From positions 1 to 64,000 of the forward strand of contig CAZQHK010000017.1 of NCBI GenBank assembly GCA_964593455.1: a DNA stretch of 64,000 bases, read 5' to 3'. This DNA is from CAZQHK01 sp964593455. Lineage in GTDB: Bacteria; Muiribacteriota; CAYSPT01. This document shows, piece by piece, positions 53,842 through 62,148 of the stretch (its first letter is position 1; the number at the start of each line of letters is the position of its first letter). A program made the translations under genes and the position numbers. Under the pieces are notes generated by a model. That model did not search any database. It was not told where the DNA came from and saw only the letters and a list, made by a program, of their open reading frames with translations.

Positions 53842-54853
53842 TTCGTTCTGCCTCCATCTGCATTATACAGCGGGTCGTCAGGATCTGAAACCCAATCCAG
53901 TAGGGTTCGATAAGTATATCCGCCAGGAGTAATAAAAATCCTTGTTCAAACATGCCGGATTTAAACCAGATGTTCCAGGTGGTAATGGCGCCGAGGCCGA
54001 TACAGACATAGAAACTGCCGGCAATCAGGAAAAAAGAAGGGTATAGCCGCTTGAATATCTTCCCATAGCGCGAGTACCGGGCGAGAGCGATGGAGACAGT
54101 CTGGCCTGCCGGCCGTGTTTTCATCAACTGCAAAGGCATAAGATAAGCGGTTTTATAGAGAGAATAAATGAAGACCAGAATACCGGCTAAGTTGAGTAAT
54201 GGCTGGTTCTTTCCTCCGAGAAAAAGCAGGCCGGGGAATAGCACCACCAGCAGTGATTTTAAAAAATTGACTGTGGCCAGGGAACAGTACTGGTTGAGTG
54301 AAAAAGGCTGCTTTGACAGGTTTCTGGCTTTCCTGTCCTGGTAACCGCCGAGAAACGATTTACCTACCGACATCCACACCAGCGGACGGATGACGATGCT
54401 GTACAGGAACAGCGTTCCTAAAAGCGGTAGTGATAAAAATTGCTCCCATCTCAGGTAATAATTCATCTGCCGCATAAGGTGGAACACCCCGGCGAAAAGA
54501 ACAATTTTTATCCAGCCGGTTTTAAGCGAAGCGTAGATATTGTGGCCGAGATTGGCTTTAAAGATAAAAAGCACCTCGTCGAGTACCTGCAGCGGGTTGA
54601 AAAGGTACTGATACTCCTTTTTTTTCTCCGACTCTTTGCTTTCCCGCGGATTTATCCCTTTCTCAATCAACTGGGTGTAGGTCTGGTGAGCGTAGAAACG
54701 GATCATTTCGTCTTGATCAGAGAGAAGCGCTTTGGAAACTTGGAGCGCTCTGCGGTCGGCAAAATTCGCGAGCCGCTGTATTCCCTTTCGTCGGCGGGCC
54801 TGGTCATTGCTTTCAAGGTCGCGCAGGCATTGTTCGAAGGTGCACTGGTCCAT
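53822..54853 (-). CDS. Membrane protein with N-terminal HEAT-like stretch
   Basis: This protein of about 343 residues starts at ATG 54853. Residues 1-60 look like one or two HEAT repeats (ARRRKGIQRLANFADRRALQ, DEMIRFYAHQTYTQLIEKGI). The rest has about six membrane segments. I do not recognise the membrane part with confidence. Upstream of ATG 54853 the frame is open another 39 codons inside the RDD gene, without a ribosome site. The 3' end overlaps the next gene by 20 bases, so it belongs to the MoxR operon. It lies directly downstream of the RDD gene. Confidence 0.6.
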   Translation of the reverse strand: MDQCTFEQCLRDLESNDQARRRKGIQRLANFADRRALQVSKALLSDQDEMIRFYAHQTYTQLIEKGINPRESKESEKKKEYQYLFNPLQVLDEVLFIFKANLGHNIYASLKTGWIKIVLFAGVFHLMRQMNYYLRWEQFLSLPLLGTLFLYSIVIRPLVWMSVGKSFLGGYQDRKARNLSKQPFSLNQYCSLATVNFLKSLLVVLFPGLLFLGGKNQPLLNLAGILVFIYSLYKTAYLMPLQLMKTRPAGQTVSIALARYSRYGKIFKRLYPSFFLIAGSFYVCIGLGAITTWNIWFKSGMFEQGFLLLLADILIEPYWIGFQILTTRCIMQMEAERIVRTTS

Positions 54854-54866
54854 TATCGGTGTCCTG

Positions 54867-55406
54867 TCATGGATTGTGTTTGTCGAAGAAACTTCCGTCC
54901 CGCGGATCGGGGATGTTTCGGCCGGTTTTGCCGGTGGCTCTGATGACGATAGTGCCTGAAATGAGATCACCTATCCGCTGATGGCGCTCAGTGAGAAAGA
55001 TGCTGATTATGCCGCCGAGGAAGATTGGTGGAAGAAAATCGGCTACCCGGAGAATGTTTCTGGCTGCCGATGGGAAGAAATCGACATTATGGCCGTCAAG
55101 CGTTACCACTTTAATTCCCATATATTTCTTGCCGGGAGTCTGCCCTTCGTGAAACACTTCAAAAAAAATGTAATAACCCCAAAAAATAATAAAATTGATG
55201 GCGATTATCAGTCCGACTACGACCTCGCTCCGCATGACCCGGCTCAGTTCGTTGGCCATGGATGCGCCGAGAAAACCGAATACCAATAACAGTAATATCT
55301 GGATAAGAAGATCGTAGATAAAAGCCACCCCGCGGGTGGCCAGTCCGGCCAGCTGGTAGCGGATGACAATGTTCTCCGGTGTGACGATCTTGACATTAAG
55401 CGGCAT
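54867..55406 (-). CDS. RDD family membrane protein
   Basis: This 179-residue protein has the RDD pattern: IRYQLAGLATRGVAFIYDLL near the start, several hydrophobic segments (IQILLLLVFGFLGASM, VVGLIIAINFIIFWGYYIFF), then FHEGQTPGKKYMGIKVVTLD and LTERHQRIGDLISGTIVI. It differs from typical members in that the third Arg-Asp-Asp residue set reads R.V.F.YD. It opens the operon that ends in DUF58. RDD genes are regular members of MoxR/DUF58/SpoIIM neighbourhoods. Transport or membrane anchoring is suspected for the family. Confidence 0.85.
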   Translation of the reverse strand: MPLNVKIVTPENIVIRYQLAGLATRGVAFIYDLLIQILLLLVFGFLGASMANELSRVMRSEVVVGLIIAINFIIFWGYYIFFEVFHEGQTPGKKYMGIKVVTLDGHNVDFFPSAARNILRVADFLPPIFLGGIISIFLTERHQRIGDLISGTIVIRATGKTGRNIPDPRDGSFFDKHNP

Positions 55407-55501
55407 ACGCGATCTTACTCCAAAACGGTATTATTGGGGCAAAGTATACCACTGCGCTCAATTGGCGGTCAAAATAGTGATGTACTATCTCAGTAAGGTA
55501 G

Positions 55502-55552
55502 CTGTAAAACAAAAAGAAACACGGGCCACTTCTTAAGCGTGACCCGGGTTTC
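55502..55552 (-). terminator. Rho-independent terminator of the RHH gene
   Basis: On the minus strand GAAACCCGGGTCAC pairs with GTGGCCCGTGTTTC with two mismatches and a nine-base loop. The run TTTTTGTTTTACAG follows directly. It lies 40 bases after the stop of the ribbon-helix-helix gene and about 95 bases before the RDD gene, so it separates the two. Confidence 0.8.
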
Positions 55553-55591
55553 CAATAATTCTAATTCTAATAAAGGAATTGTTCGGTACTA

Positions 55592-55825
55592 TTAAAGAAC
55601 CGGTCTGCCCGGCCTGAGTTCCTCGCGCCTGTGGGGGAACGCATCGCCGCGGTCTTTTTCCAGCTTGTTGACACCATGCAGTAAAGCTTTCTCGGTCAGG
55701 GAAGACATGGTCAGCCCCGGGGTCCAGTAAACTGCATTCTTTACTCGCTCGATAAGATCAACCGAAAGGTTGATGGTCAAGCGGCTCTTTTCAGGTTTTT
55801 TCTTTTTCCTGCCTCTTTTTGCCAT
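55592..55825 (-). CDS. Ribbon-helix-helix DNA-binding protein
   Basis: This 77-residue protein has a basic tail (AKRGRKKKKPEKS), the strand RLTINLSVDLIERVKNAVYW, and the helix pair TPGLTMSSLTEKALLHGVNK. This is the RHH fold of the CopG/Arc type. ATG 55825 has AAGGTGG eight bases upstream. A perfect 16-bp palindrome at 55869-55884 lies about 45 bases in front and is a good candidate operator. No toxin gene is adjacent, so it may be a stand-alone regulator. Confidence 0.8.
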   Translation of the reverse strand: MAKRGRKKKKPEKSRLTINLSVDLIERVKNAVYWTPGLTMSSLTEKALLHGVNKLEKDRGDAFPHRREELRPGRPVL

Positions 55826-55868
55826 TAGTTTTACCACCTTTCTTACCAGATCAGCTTAGATTTGCTTA

Positions 55869-55884
55869 TTTGGACTAGTCCAAA
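55869..55884 (-). promoter_or_regulatory. 16-bp palindromic operator candidate
   Basis: TTTGGACTAGTCCAAA is a perfect palindrome upstream of the ribbon-helix-helix gene. RHH dimers bind such sites and often repress their own genes. The remainder of the gap 55886-56212 is very AT-rich, with no frame or RNA gene that I can support. Confidence 0.5.
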
Positions 55885-56212
55885 GGTAATTTAGCCCAAT
55901 TGATCGAAAGCCTATTTTACCAAACTTAATGTAAAAAGGACCATCGGGAAATCCCCTAAAACGCCCTGAGGAATATTCAGAAAAAAACAGCCTCCTTTTC
56001 TTAAAATAGCTAGTTTTACGTGAAATCAGAAATTTATCCGTGATGTTTGAGCAAAAATTAGTAAAAGATGTTTTTACGCAAAACCTCTAAATGTGAATAT
56101 ACATTCTAAAGTTACACCTGTATATAGGGGAATCCCCGATTAAGCTGCAAAGGAATTCTTTAACTTAAATTAAAATAAAGATAACATATCAGAAAAACAC
56201 GCTTTAGCCCGC

Positions 56213-57349
56213 TTAAACGATGAGAGATTCGAGTTTTCTGGGAGTAGTGGTCAGGAACTCGAAACCGGTTTCGGTCACCAGAATAGTGTCGGAATGGCGG
56301 AATCCACCAAGCCCCGGGACGTAGATTCCCGGTTCCACCGTCATGATCATACCCGGTTCCAGAATCGTCTCGTCGGTAGGTGCGAAGAAGGGAGTTTCGT
56401 GTATCCCCAATCCCATGGAGTGGCCGGTGCGGTGCAGGAAGTATCGGCTGTATCCCGCTTCACGCACCACTTCGCGGGCGGCGAGGTCGACCAGGCGGCA
56501 GCGGATACCCGGTTTGATGGAATCAAAAGCCCGCTGCTGAGACAGGAGCATCAAGTTGAAGAACTTCCGCTGATCATTGTTGGGCCGGCCGACGATCAGG
56601 GTCCGCTCGTTTTCCGAGTGATATCCCTCACACATGCAACCGGTTCCGTGGATAACCACATCGCCGGAACGTACCTTGTTTCCAGTAGGAATAGAATGAG
56701 GAAGAACGGTTTTCAGGCCGGTGATAGGTCTGGCGCCGGCATCCAGAGTGTAATCGGGATAACGGATCATACCTTCCCGGGTCATGGCGGCCGCCGCTTC
56801 CAGCATGAGATCGAGCTCGGTCACACCGGGTACCGTCTTGGTGATTTCAACGTCCATACCCAGGTCCGCCAGCCGACAGCCGGCGTGTATCAACTCGATT
56901 TCTTCGGCATCTTTGATCACTCTCATCTTCTCCACTATCGGAGGGGTAGCTTCTAGTTTTCCCGGGAAAAGATTAGAAAGCTGCTCGAATGCGGCATACG
57001 AGATGGCTGCCTGCTCGAACCCGAGTTTTTCCGCATCCAGGCCTTTCCGCCTGGACACGGCCAGGATTTTGTTGAGGGCGGCTACCTGGGGAGACTGGTT
57101 TTTCTCGCTGCCGAAATCATCGTCCGAGTACTGCTCGATCTCCTTGATAATCGATTTATCCCTGGCGTGTTCCAGTTCCAGTTCAGGAACAATCAGAACC
57201 GGTTCATCGCACACCAGCACGTAGATCGGGCGGGTGTAGGCGACGGCCCTGAACCCGCTCAAGTAATACGTGTTGACTGGAGTGGTCACCAGCAGTGCGT
57301 CGAGCCCGCTGTCTTTGATCGCCGTAAGAACGCTATCCAACCGGGTCAT
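56213..57349 (-). CDS. M24-family peptidase homologue (Xaa-Pro aminopeptidase-like) with altered metal ligands
   Basis: This 378-residue protein has the creatinase N-terminal domain (LDALLVTTPVNTYYLSGFRA) and the pita-bread domain from residue 150. The stretch that normally reads DxGaxyxGYxsDxTRT is here IHGTGCMCEGYHSENERT, so the first Asp is His and the second is Glu. HRTGHSMGLGIHE and TVEPGIYVPGLGG are normal. The last Glu ligand is changed in FRHSDTILVTE. It is likely a creatinase-like or ectoine-hydrolase-like member with other chemistry, or uses other metals. ATG 57349 is the likely start. It stands alone. Confidence 0.8.
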   Translation of the reverse strand: MTRLDSVLTAIKDSGLDALLVTTPVNTYYLSGFRAVAYTRPIYVLVCDEPVLIVPELELEHARDKSIIKEIEQYSDDDFGSEKNQSPQVAALNKILAVSRRKGLDAEKLGFEQAAISYAAFEQLSNLFPGKLEATPPIVEKMRVIKDAEEIELIHAGCRLADLGMDVEITKTVPGVTELDLMLEAAAAMTREGMIRYPDYTLDAGARPITGLKTVLPHSIPTGNKVRSGDVVIHGTGCMCEGYHSENERTLIVGRPNNDQRKFFNLMLLSQQRAFDSIKPGIRCRLVDLAAREVVREAGYSRYFLHRTGHSMGLGIHETPFFAPTDETILEPGMIMTVEPGIYVPGLGGFRHSDTILVTETGFEFLTTTPRKLESLIV

Positions 57350-57539
57350 ATTCTCTCACCTTTTCTTCGGGGGGTAGTTCTGTCACCGGCCATGAATCGG
57401 GGCGCCGGTCATGAGATGTACTTTATTAAATGATATTGGTTTTCGTCAAGACCACATCCTGTAAATAACGCAACCGGAAATTGTATTGCTCTCATTTCCG
57501 CAAAACTGCTACCATTGATCCGGGAGGAGTTTTCAGGCA

Positions 57540-58319
57540 GTGGACAGGAACTACCCGGTCGTCGACAGCCACACACATCTGCAGCGTATTCCCGGGCACA
57601 TGTGGGATTCGCCACCGGAACGTACCCTGAAGCTGATGAACAAAGCGGGGATAGCTGTGTCTATCGTCATGACCTACGGTGACGCTTCACCTGAAAACCG
57701 GGAGCCTCTGGAATATATCGAACACTGTGTGGCTCGTTTCCCGCACCGATTGATTGGTTACGCGCGGATCAATCCCATGCTTGGCCGGCCCTCTGAGGAT
57801 TTGCTTGAGTATGCTGTCAGACACATGAACATGAAAGCGTTAAAACTGCATCCTATGGGTTATCTGGGCTCACCCGACTCTTCCGAAACGGTGGCCATCA
57901 TGCGGTTGGCGGGCCGGTTGAACGTGCCGGTCCTGTTTCATTGTGGAGATGAGGAGTTGACTCTGCCGCTGCAGATAGAACGAGGCGCCAGTCAGTGTCC
58001 TGAAACGTCCATCATACTGGGGCACATGGGTGGCTATTTTCATGTGGATGACGCTATCGCCGCCGCGGTCAGAAACCCGAATATCTATCTCGAAACGTCG
58101 GGCATGCCGTATCCGGAAAAGGTCCTGGCGGCGGTAGAGGCTATCGGGCCTGAACGGGTCTTGTTTGCCAGCGACGGTCCCGGCTGCCTGCCAGAGCTGG
58201 AGCTGTACAAGATTACGTGCCTCGGTCTTCCGGCTAAAACAGAGAAGATGATACTGTCCGACAATATTCTTCGCTTGATACAGTGGGATATACCGGACGG
58301 ATGGGATGAAATGGACTGA
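57540..58319 (+). CDS. Amidohydrolase-2-family protein (metal ligands intact)
   Basis: This 259-residue protein has the TIM-barrel metal set of the amidohydrolase-2 (ACMSD-like) family: DSHTHLQ with His11 and His13, LFHCGDEE, LGHMGG and FASDGPG. Family members hydrolyse or decarboxylate aromatic and other acids; the substrate is unknown. The start is GTG 57540; GGGAGGAG is about 13 bases upstream. The next gene starts six bases after the stop and encodes a paralogue. The two may form a complex. Confidence 0.85.
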   Translation: MDRNYPVVDSHTHLQRIPGHMWDSPPERTLKLMNKAGIAVSIVMTYGDASPENREPLEYIEHCVARFPHRLIGYARINPMLGRPSEDLLEYAVRHMNMKALKLHPMGYLGSPDSSETVAIMRLAGRLNVPVLFHCGDEELTLPLQIERGASQCPETSIILGHMGGYFHVDDAIAAAVRNPNIYLETSGMPYPEKVLAAVEAIGPERVLFASDGPGCLPELELYKITCLGLPAKTEKMILSDNILRLIQWDIPDGWDEMD

Positions 58320-58325
58320 TACCGA

Positions 58326-59087
58326 ATGGGCACAGAGCGGAAACAAATTATTGATTTTCATCTCAATTACGGTTCCGGTTTGTACGGACCCGAACTCACC
58401 GGGCCTGATTTCGCGCTGTTGATGGATAAACATGAGCTTACGGGTGCGGTTCTCTGCCCGCTAAAACCTCACGAATATCATTTCCGCTCCGCCAACCGGG
58501 CGGTATTCGACGCGGTCAATGGTGCTTCCCAACAGGTGTGGGGGTTTTGCCGGGTTGATCCTTGGAGGGGCAGGGAAGCGGTGAAAGAGATTGAGCGGTG
58601 CCGCCTTGAGTACGGTTTCAAAGGGGTGTGGTTGCATCCCGCCGAGGAAAACTACGCCGCTAACAGTGTTATTGTGAACCCGGTTATCGAAACTGCGGCC
58701 GGCCTGGGAATGGTGATCATGATAGCCGGCGGTTTTACGCCGCAGTCACATCCCAGCAGCCTGTATGCTCTGGCCTGCCGGTTCCCGGAGGTAGAAATGA
58801 TCATAACAAGTGCCGGGCAGATTAATATCAGCGGTGCCCTTCTATCTGATGCGGAGCAGCTTTTCCGTGACCACGAACGTCTCTACCTGGAAACTTCCGG
58901 TATCTACCGGAGCGATTTTATCGAGGATATGGTTCGAAAGATCGGACCCGAACGAGTGCTGTTTGGAAGCAATGCTCCCATCTATTCCCTGCCGTTTGAG
59001 CTCAGGAGAATCGAGACCTTGCAGATCGCCGATAGTGAAAAAGATTTACTTCTGGCGGGCAACGCTTACCGCCTGCTCGATACGTGA
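58326..59087 (+). CDS. Amidohydrolase-2-family paralogue lacking metal ligands
   Basis: This 253-residue protein aligns with the preceding one over its whole length (GAVLCPLKPHEYHF, GVWLHPAEENYAAN, LYLETSGIYRSDFIEDM, KIGPERVLFGSNAPIYS). However, the ligands have been lost: HxH is HLN (residues 12-14), the HCG loop is IAGG, the GHMGG loop is GQINIS, and the SD motif is SN. It should not bind the catalytic metal. It probably stabilises or regulates the active partner, or it has another binding role. It lies 19 bases before the phosphatase gene. Confidence 0.75.
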   Translation: MGTERKQIIDFHLNYGSGLYGPELTGPDFALLMDKHELTGAVLCPLKPHEYHFRSANRAVFDAVNGASQQVWGFCRVDPWRGREAVKEIERCRLEYGFKGVWLHPAEENYAANSVIVNPVIETAAGLGMVIMIAGGFTPQSHPSSLYALACRFPEVEMIITSAGQINISGALLSDAEQLFRDHERLYLETSGIYRSDFIEDMVRKIGPERVLFGSNAPIYSLPFELRRIETLQIADSEKDLLLAGNAYRLLDT

Positions 59088-59106
59088 CCCGGGAGGGGAG
59101 CCTTCC

Positions 59107-61668
59107 ATGACACGGGATGATACACGAACCGAGTGTAACAGGATACACGAAGTGTCACGGAGCAAAAAAAGCCGGCTAGTTTCTCTGTTTCTTTCGGTCT
59201 TTTCTTTTCTGCTGATCCTGGGACTTTCCCAAACCCGGTTCTTCGAGGATGTGGAGTTGCGCGCCTCCGATTTAAAGTTCAGACTGCGTCCCCGGATTCC
59301 GGTACGGGAAGATATCCTGATGATCGATATCGATGATGAAAGCCTGGAGCGGTTCGGTCGTTGGCCGTGGCCCCGCTCGGTTATGGCCCGTCTGGTTGAC
59401 AGCCTGGATAGGCATGGCGCCAGGAATGTGTTTCTGGATATCGAGTTTATCGAACCATCCAGGTTATTGGTATCCGGAAGTCGTGACAAGGAATCAATCA
59501 ATCGTGAGATAGGACGGCTTGAAGGAGATGTTGATAGGCTGCTGACCCAGGCGTTTGAGCTGGTGGAACGTGGACATTCGAAAGAAGCTGTTCTCCCCTC
59601 ACTGACGGGCGAGAACGGGGAATTGAAGCTGCGGTTTAAGCGTCTGAAGGAGCTGTTTGACGGGGTAGTGGAAGATCCCGATCAAATTTTAGCCGAGTCG
59701 CTGAAGCAGGTCGGCAGCACGTATCTGACGTTTCATTTCACCGATCCGGGGGAGAAGGATAAAGATGATAATTTTTCCTCGGCCGGGCGCACCATGCTCT
59801 TGCGTCGTTTCAGCATACCCCGGTCGCAGCTGGGAGGATCACTGCCCGTACCTGCTACCGGAGATCTCGTGCCTGTCATTCCTTCGCTGACGGAGGCGGC
59901 CAGAGGAGCCGGGTTTGCCAATGCCAGCCCCGATCAGGACGGCACGTTTCGTCGCCTCCCCCTCTTTCTGCCCGACGCGGACAGGCTGGTTTTTCAGGGA
60001 GCGTTTCTGCTGGCCCTGGATCTCATGGGTGTGGCTCCCGAGACTCTCCGGTTATCCGGCTCTCAAACGCTCCTGCTGGATCGTGAAGGAGCCCCAGCTG
60101 TCCGGGTTCCACTCGACCGGCGGGGATTGTTCCTCATTAACTGGACCGGTGGATGGAAGACGTTCAAGCATGTTTCCGCCGGCCAACTGCTGCTGTCGGA
60201 TGAACTGCTCAGGCATCAGTGGGCGCTGCTTATCGAAGCGGATGATGGATATCTTGGCGGCCGGCTGAGCCAGGAGGTTATGGTGCCGTTCTCCATGACA
60301 GCGCTTGAGCAAGCGAAAAAAATCGTCATCCCGGCACTGAGTGAACTGATCGAGCGTCTCCGGGAACAACGCAAATCGAGTCCCCGTTTTCAGGATAATC
60401 CGGAACTTTCCGCCCGGGCCTCCGCCAGGCTCGAAGCCTTGAAGTCGGTGGTGGCAACATTTGAAAAGATAGAGACCCAGCGGCTGAAATTGATTGATAA
60501 CCTGCGCCGGAGCATTGCGGGAAGCGTCTGTTTCGTGGAACTATCCGCCAGCGGTACCACTGATATCGGGGTGACTCCTTTCGATGAAAAATATCCTATG
60601 GCGGGCACCCACGCCACTATCCTGAATTCGTTGCTCACGGAATCGTTTCTCAAAGAAACGCATCCCGGCTGGACCTGGCTGGCTTCCTTCATCATGGCCC
60701 TTATCCTGGGATGGACACTCCCGTTCCTGGGGTCCCGGGCCGCCACGGGAATCGCTATTACATTGATGCTGGGATATGGGCTGGCCGGAGGCTTGCTGTT
60801 TTGGAAACCGGGACTGATGATTGGTACGGTAGCGCCTGTAATCACCGTGTTCCTGGCTTACACGCTGGTGACCGTCTATCAGCGGATATTGACGGTCAAG
60901 GCTTTTCGGCTCTACCGCCGGGAGAAACTGGTACTGGAACGGGACCTGGAGCTGGCCGAACGTATTCAACGCCGCCTGCGACCGTCATCATATCCTACCG
61001 CACCTGGTCTGGATGTGGCCGGCAGGACCCGTCCCGCCCGCTCGTTGGCCGGCGATTTCTACGCCTTCTTTCAACTGGGCGAGAAACGGGTGGCGTGCGC
61101 CATCGCCGACATTTCCGGCAAAGGTCTCGGCGCGGCGCTGTTGATGAACATGATCAGAAGCGCCTTGAAAACTATAATCGCCACCACCGGCGACAACCCG
61201 GAAATCCTGGCTACGGTAAACCGTTTGGTCGGTAAAGAAGAAATCATTCAGGAGTCCAGTTTCGCCACCTGCCAGTACCTGACCTTTGATCTGCAAGAGA
61301 TGAATTTGAGCTTCTCCAATGCCGGACACAACCCTATCCTGCTTTTCAGAAAAGGGGAACAGGGAAACCGGGAATTGTTCATCAGCGGTGTACCGATAGG
61401 AATCATTCAGGATTCCAAATACGAGCTGGTGGAAGAACCGCTTAAAGCCGGTGACATCCTGGTTTTGTTCACCGACGGTATTTCCGAAGCCCACGACCGT
61501 GACGATAACCAGTTCGGCATGGACCGTCTGAACGGGGTCGTCGCCGCCTCCCGGGACGGGACCGCCGAAGAGATACTGTCGGCTGTTTTTGACGCGGTGG
61601 ACGAGTTTGCCAGCGGTACCAAACAATACGACGACATGACCGCCGTGGTATTCAAGATCAGGGAATAA
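59107..61668 (+). CDS. CHASE2-domain membrane protein with SpoIIE-type PP2C phosphatase
   Basis: This 853-residue protein has an N-terminal helix (LVSLFLSVFSFLLILGLSQ), a large CHASE2 sensor domain outside the membrane (residues 45-510; FEDVELRASDLKFRLRPRIP, MIDIDDESLERFGRWPWPRS), three more membrane helices, and a C-terminal SpoIIE/RsbU-type phosphatase with GDFYAFFQL, ACAIADISGKGLGAALLM, FSNAGHNPILLF and LFTDGISEAHD. It should dephosphorylate a STAS anti-anti-sigma factor in response to an outside signal. The STAS protein at 6634 is a possible target by inference. I chose ATG 59107 with GGGAGGGGAG upstream; the frame is open further up inside the amidohydrolase paralogue. Confidence 0.88.
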   Translation: MTRDDTRTECNRIHEVSRSKKSRLVSLFLSVFSFLLILGLSQTRFFEDVELRASDLKFRLRPRIPVREDILMIDIDDESLERFGRWPWPRSVMARLVDSLDRHGARNVFLDIEFIEPSRLLVSGSRDKESINREIGRLEGDVDRLLTQAFELVERGHSKEAVLPSLTGENGELKLRFKRLKELFDGVVEDPDQILAESLKQVGSTYLTFHFTDPGEKDKDDNFSSAGRTMLLRRFSIPRSQLGGSLPVPATGDLVPVIPSLTEAARGAGFANASPDQDGTFRRLPLFLPDADRLVFQGAFLLALDLMGVAPETLRLSGSQTLLLDREGAPAVRVPLDRRGLFLINWTGGWKTFKHVSAGQLLLSDELLRHQWALLIEADDGYLGGRLSQEVMVPFSMTALEQAKKIVIPALSELIERLREQRKSSPRFQDNPELSARASARLEALKSVVATFEKIETQRLKLIDNLRRSIAGSVCFVELSASGTTDIGVTPFDEKYPMAGTHATILNSLLTESFLKETHPGWTWLASFIMALILGWTLPFLGSRAATGIAITLMLGYGLAGGLLFWKPGLMIGTVAPVITVFLAYTLVTVYQRILTVKAFRLYRREKLVLERDLELAERIQRRLRPSSYPTAPGLDVAGRTRPARSLAGDFYAFFQLGEKRVACAIADISGKGLGAALLMNMIRSALKTIIATTGDNPEILATVNRLVGKEEIIQESSFATCQYLTFDLQEMNLSFSNAGHNPILLFRKGEQGNRELFISGVPIGIIQDSKYELVEEPLKAGDILVLFTDGISEAHDRDDNQFGMDRLNGVVAASRDGTAEEILSAVFDAVDEFASGTKQYDDMTAVVFKIRE

Positions 61669-61674
61669 CTCTCA

Positions 61675-61714
61675 AACCCCAACCTTACTTTCCACGCTTC
61701 TTACTTCAATGTTT
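61675..61714. repeat. Dispersed 3'-end repeat, copy 2
   Basis: CCAACCTTACTTTCCACGCT (from 61682) and the next bases match 25790-25830 closely. It lies just after the stop of the phosphatase gene, as copy 1 does after the MutY-like gene. The rest of the gap to 62148, over 400 bases, holds no gene I can support; a 61-codon minus-strand frame there has no ribosome site. Confidence 0.45.
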
Positions 61715-62148
61715 CTTCGTGACATGTTCGGGTCCCCGAGGTTTACGAAATGATGTTAAAATTTTTTTAACGGACATTTCCGAGGAATTATTGGTTGCCC
61801 TGGAGCATGTCAAGGAACTTCCATGCGTCTATTGAAGGGACTTTTGGTAACTTACCCTTCGACCTCTAAGGTAAGGACCAGGCTCCAAGCATTGATGAGG
61901 ATCACCTGGCCGTTGCCGCTGATGGTTGCCACCTGATCTTTTCGTAACAACACTTTCCCACATTCCCTGTACCACTGCGGCCAAAAAAAGCCCGCTTTTT
62001 ATGTATGCCTCCATTTTTTTCTTGCCGGTGCCTGCAGCAGCTAAGTATCATGGAGGTGAAGACAGGAGAGCATACTCGGAAAGCCCGTAGTCCAACTTGG
62101 CCGAAATGGAAAAGATCCTGTTCCCGGAGTAGGAGAAAGCAAGCCTCT

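Noticed and set aside
61829..62014. A 61-codon minus-strand frame with a hydrophobic start.
   Set aside because: There is no ribosome site, the second half is low complexity, and no family match can be seen.
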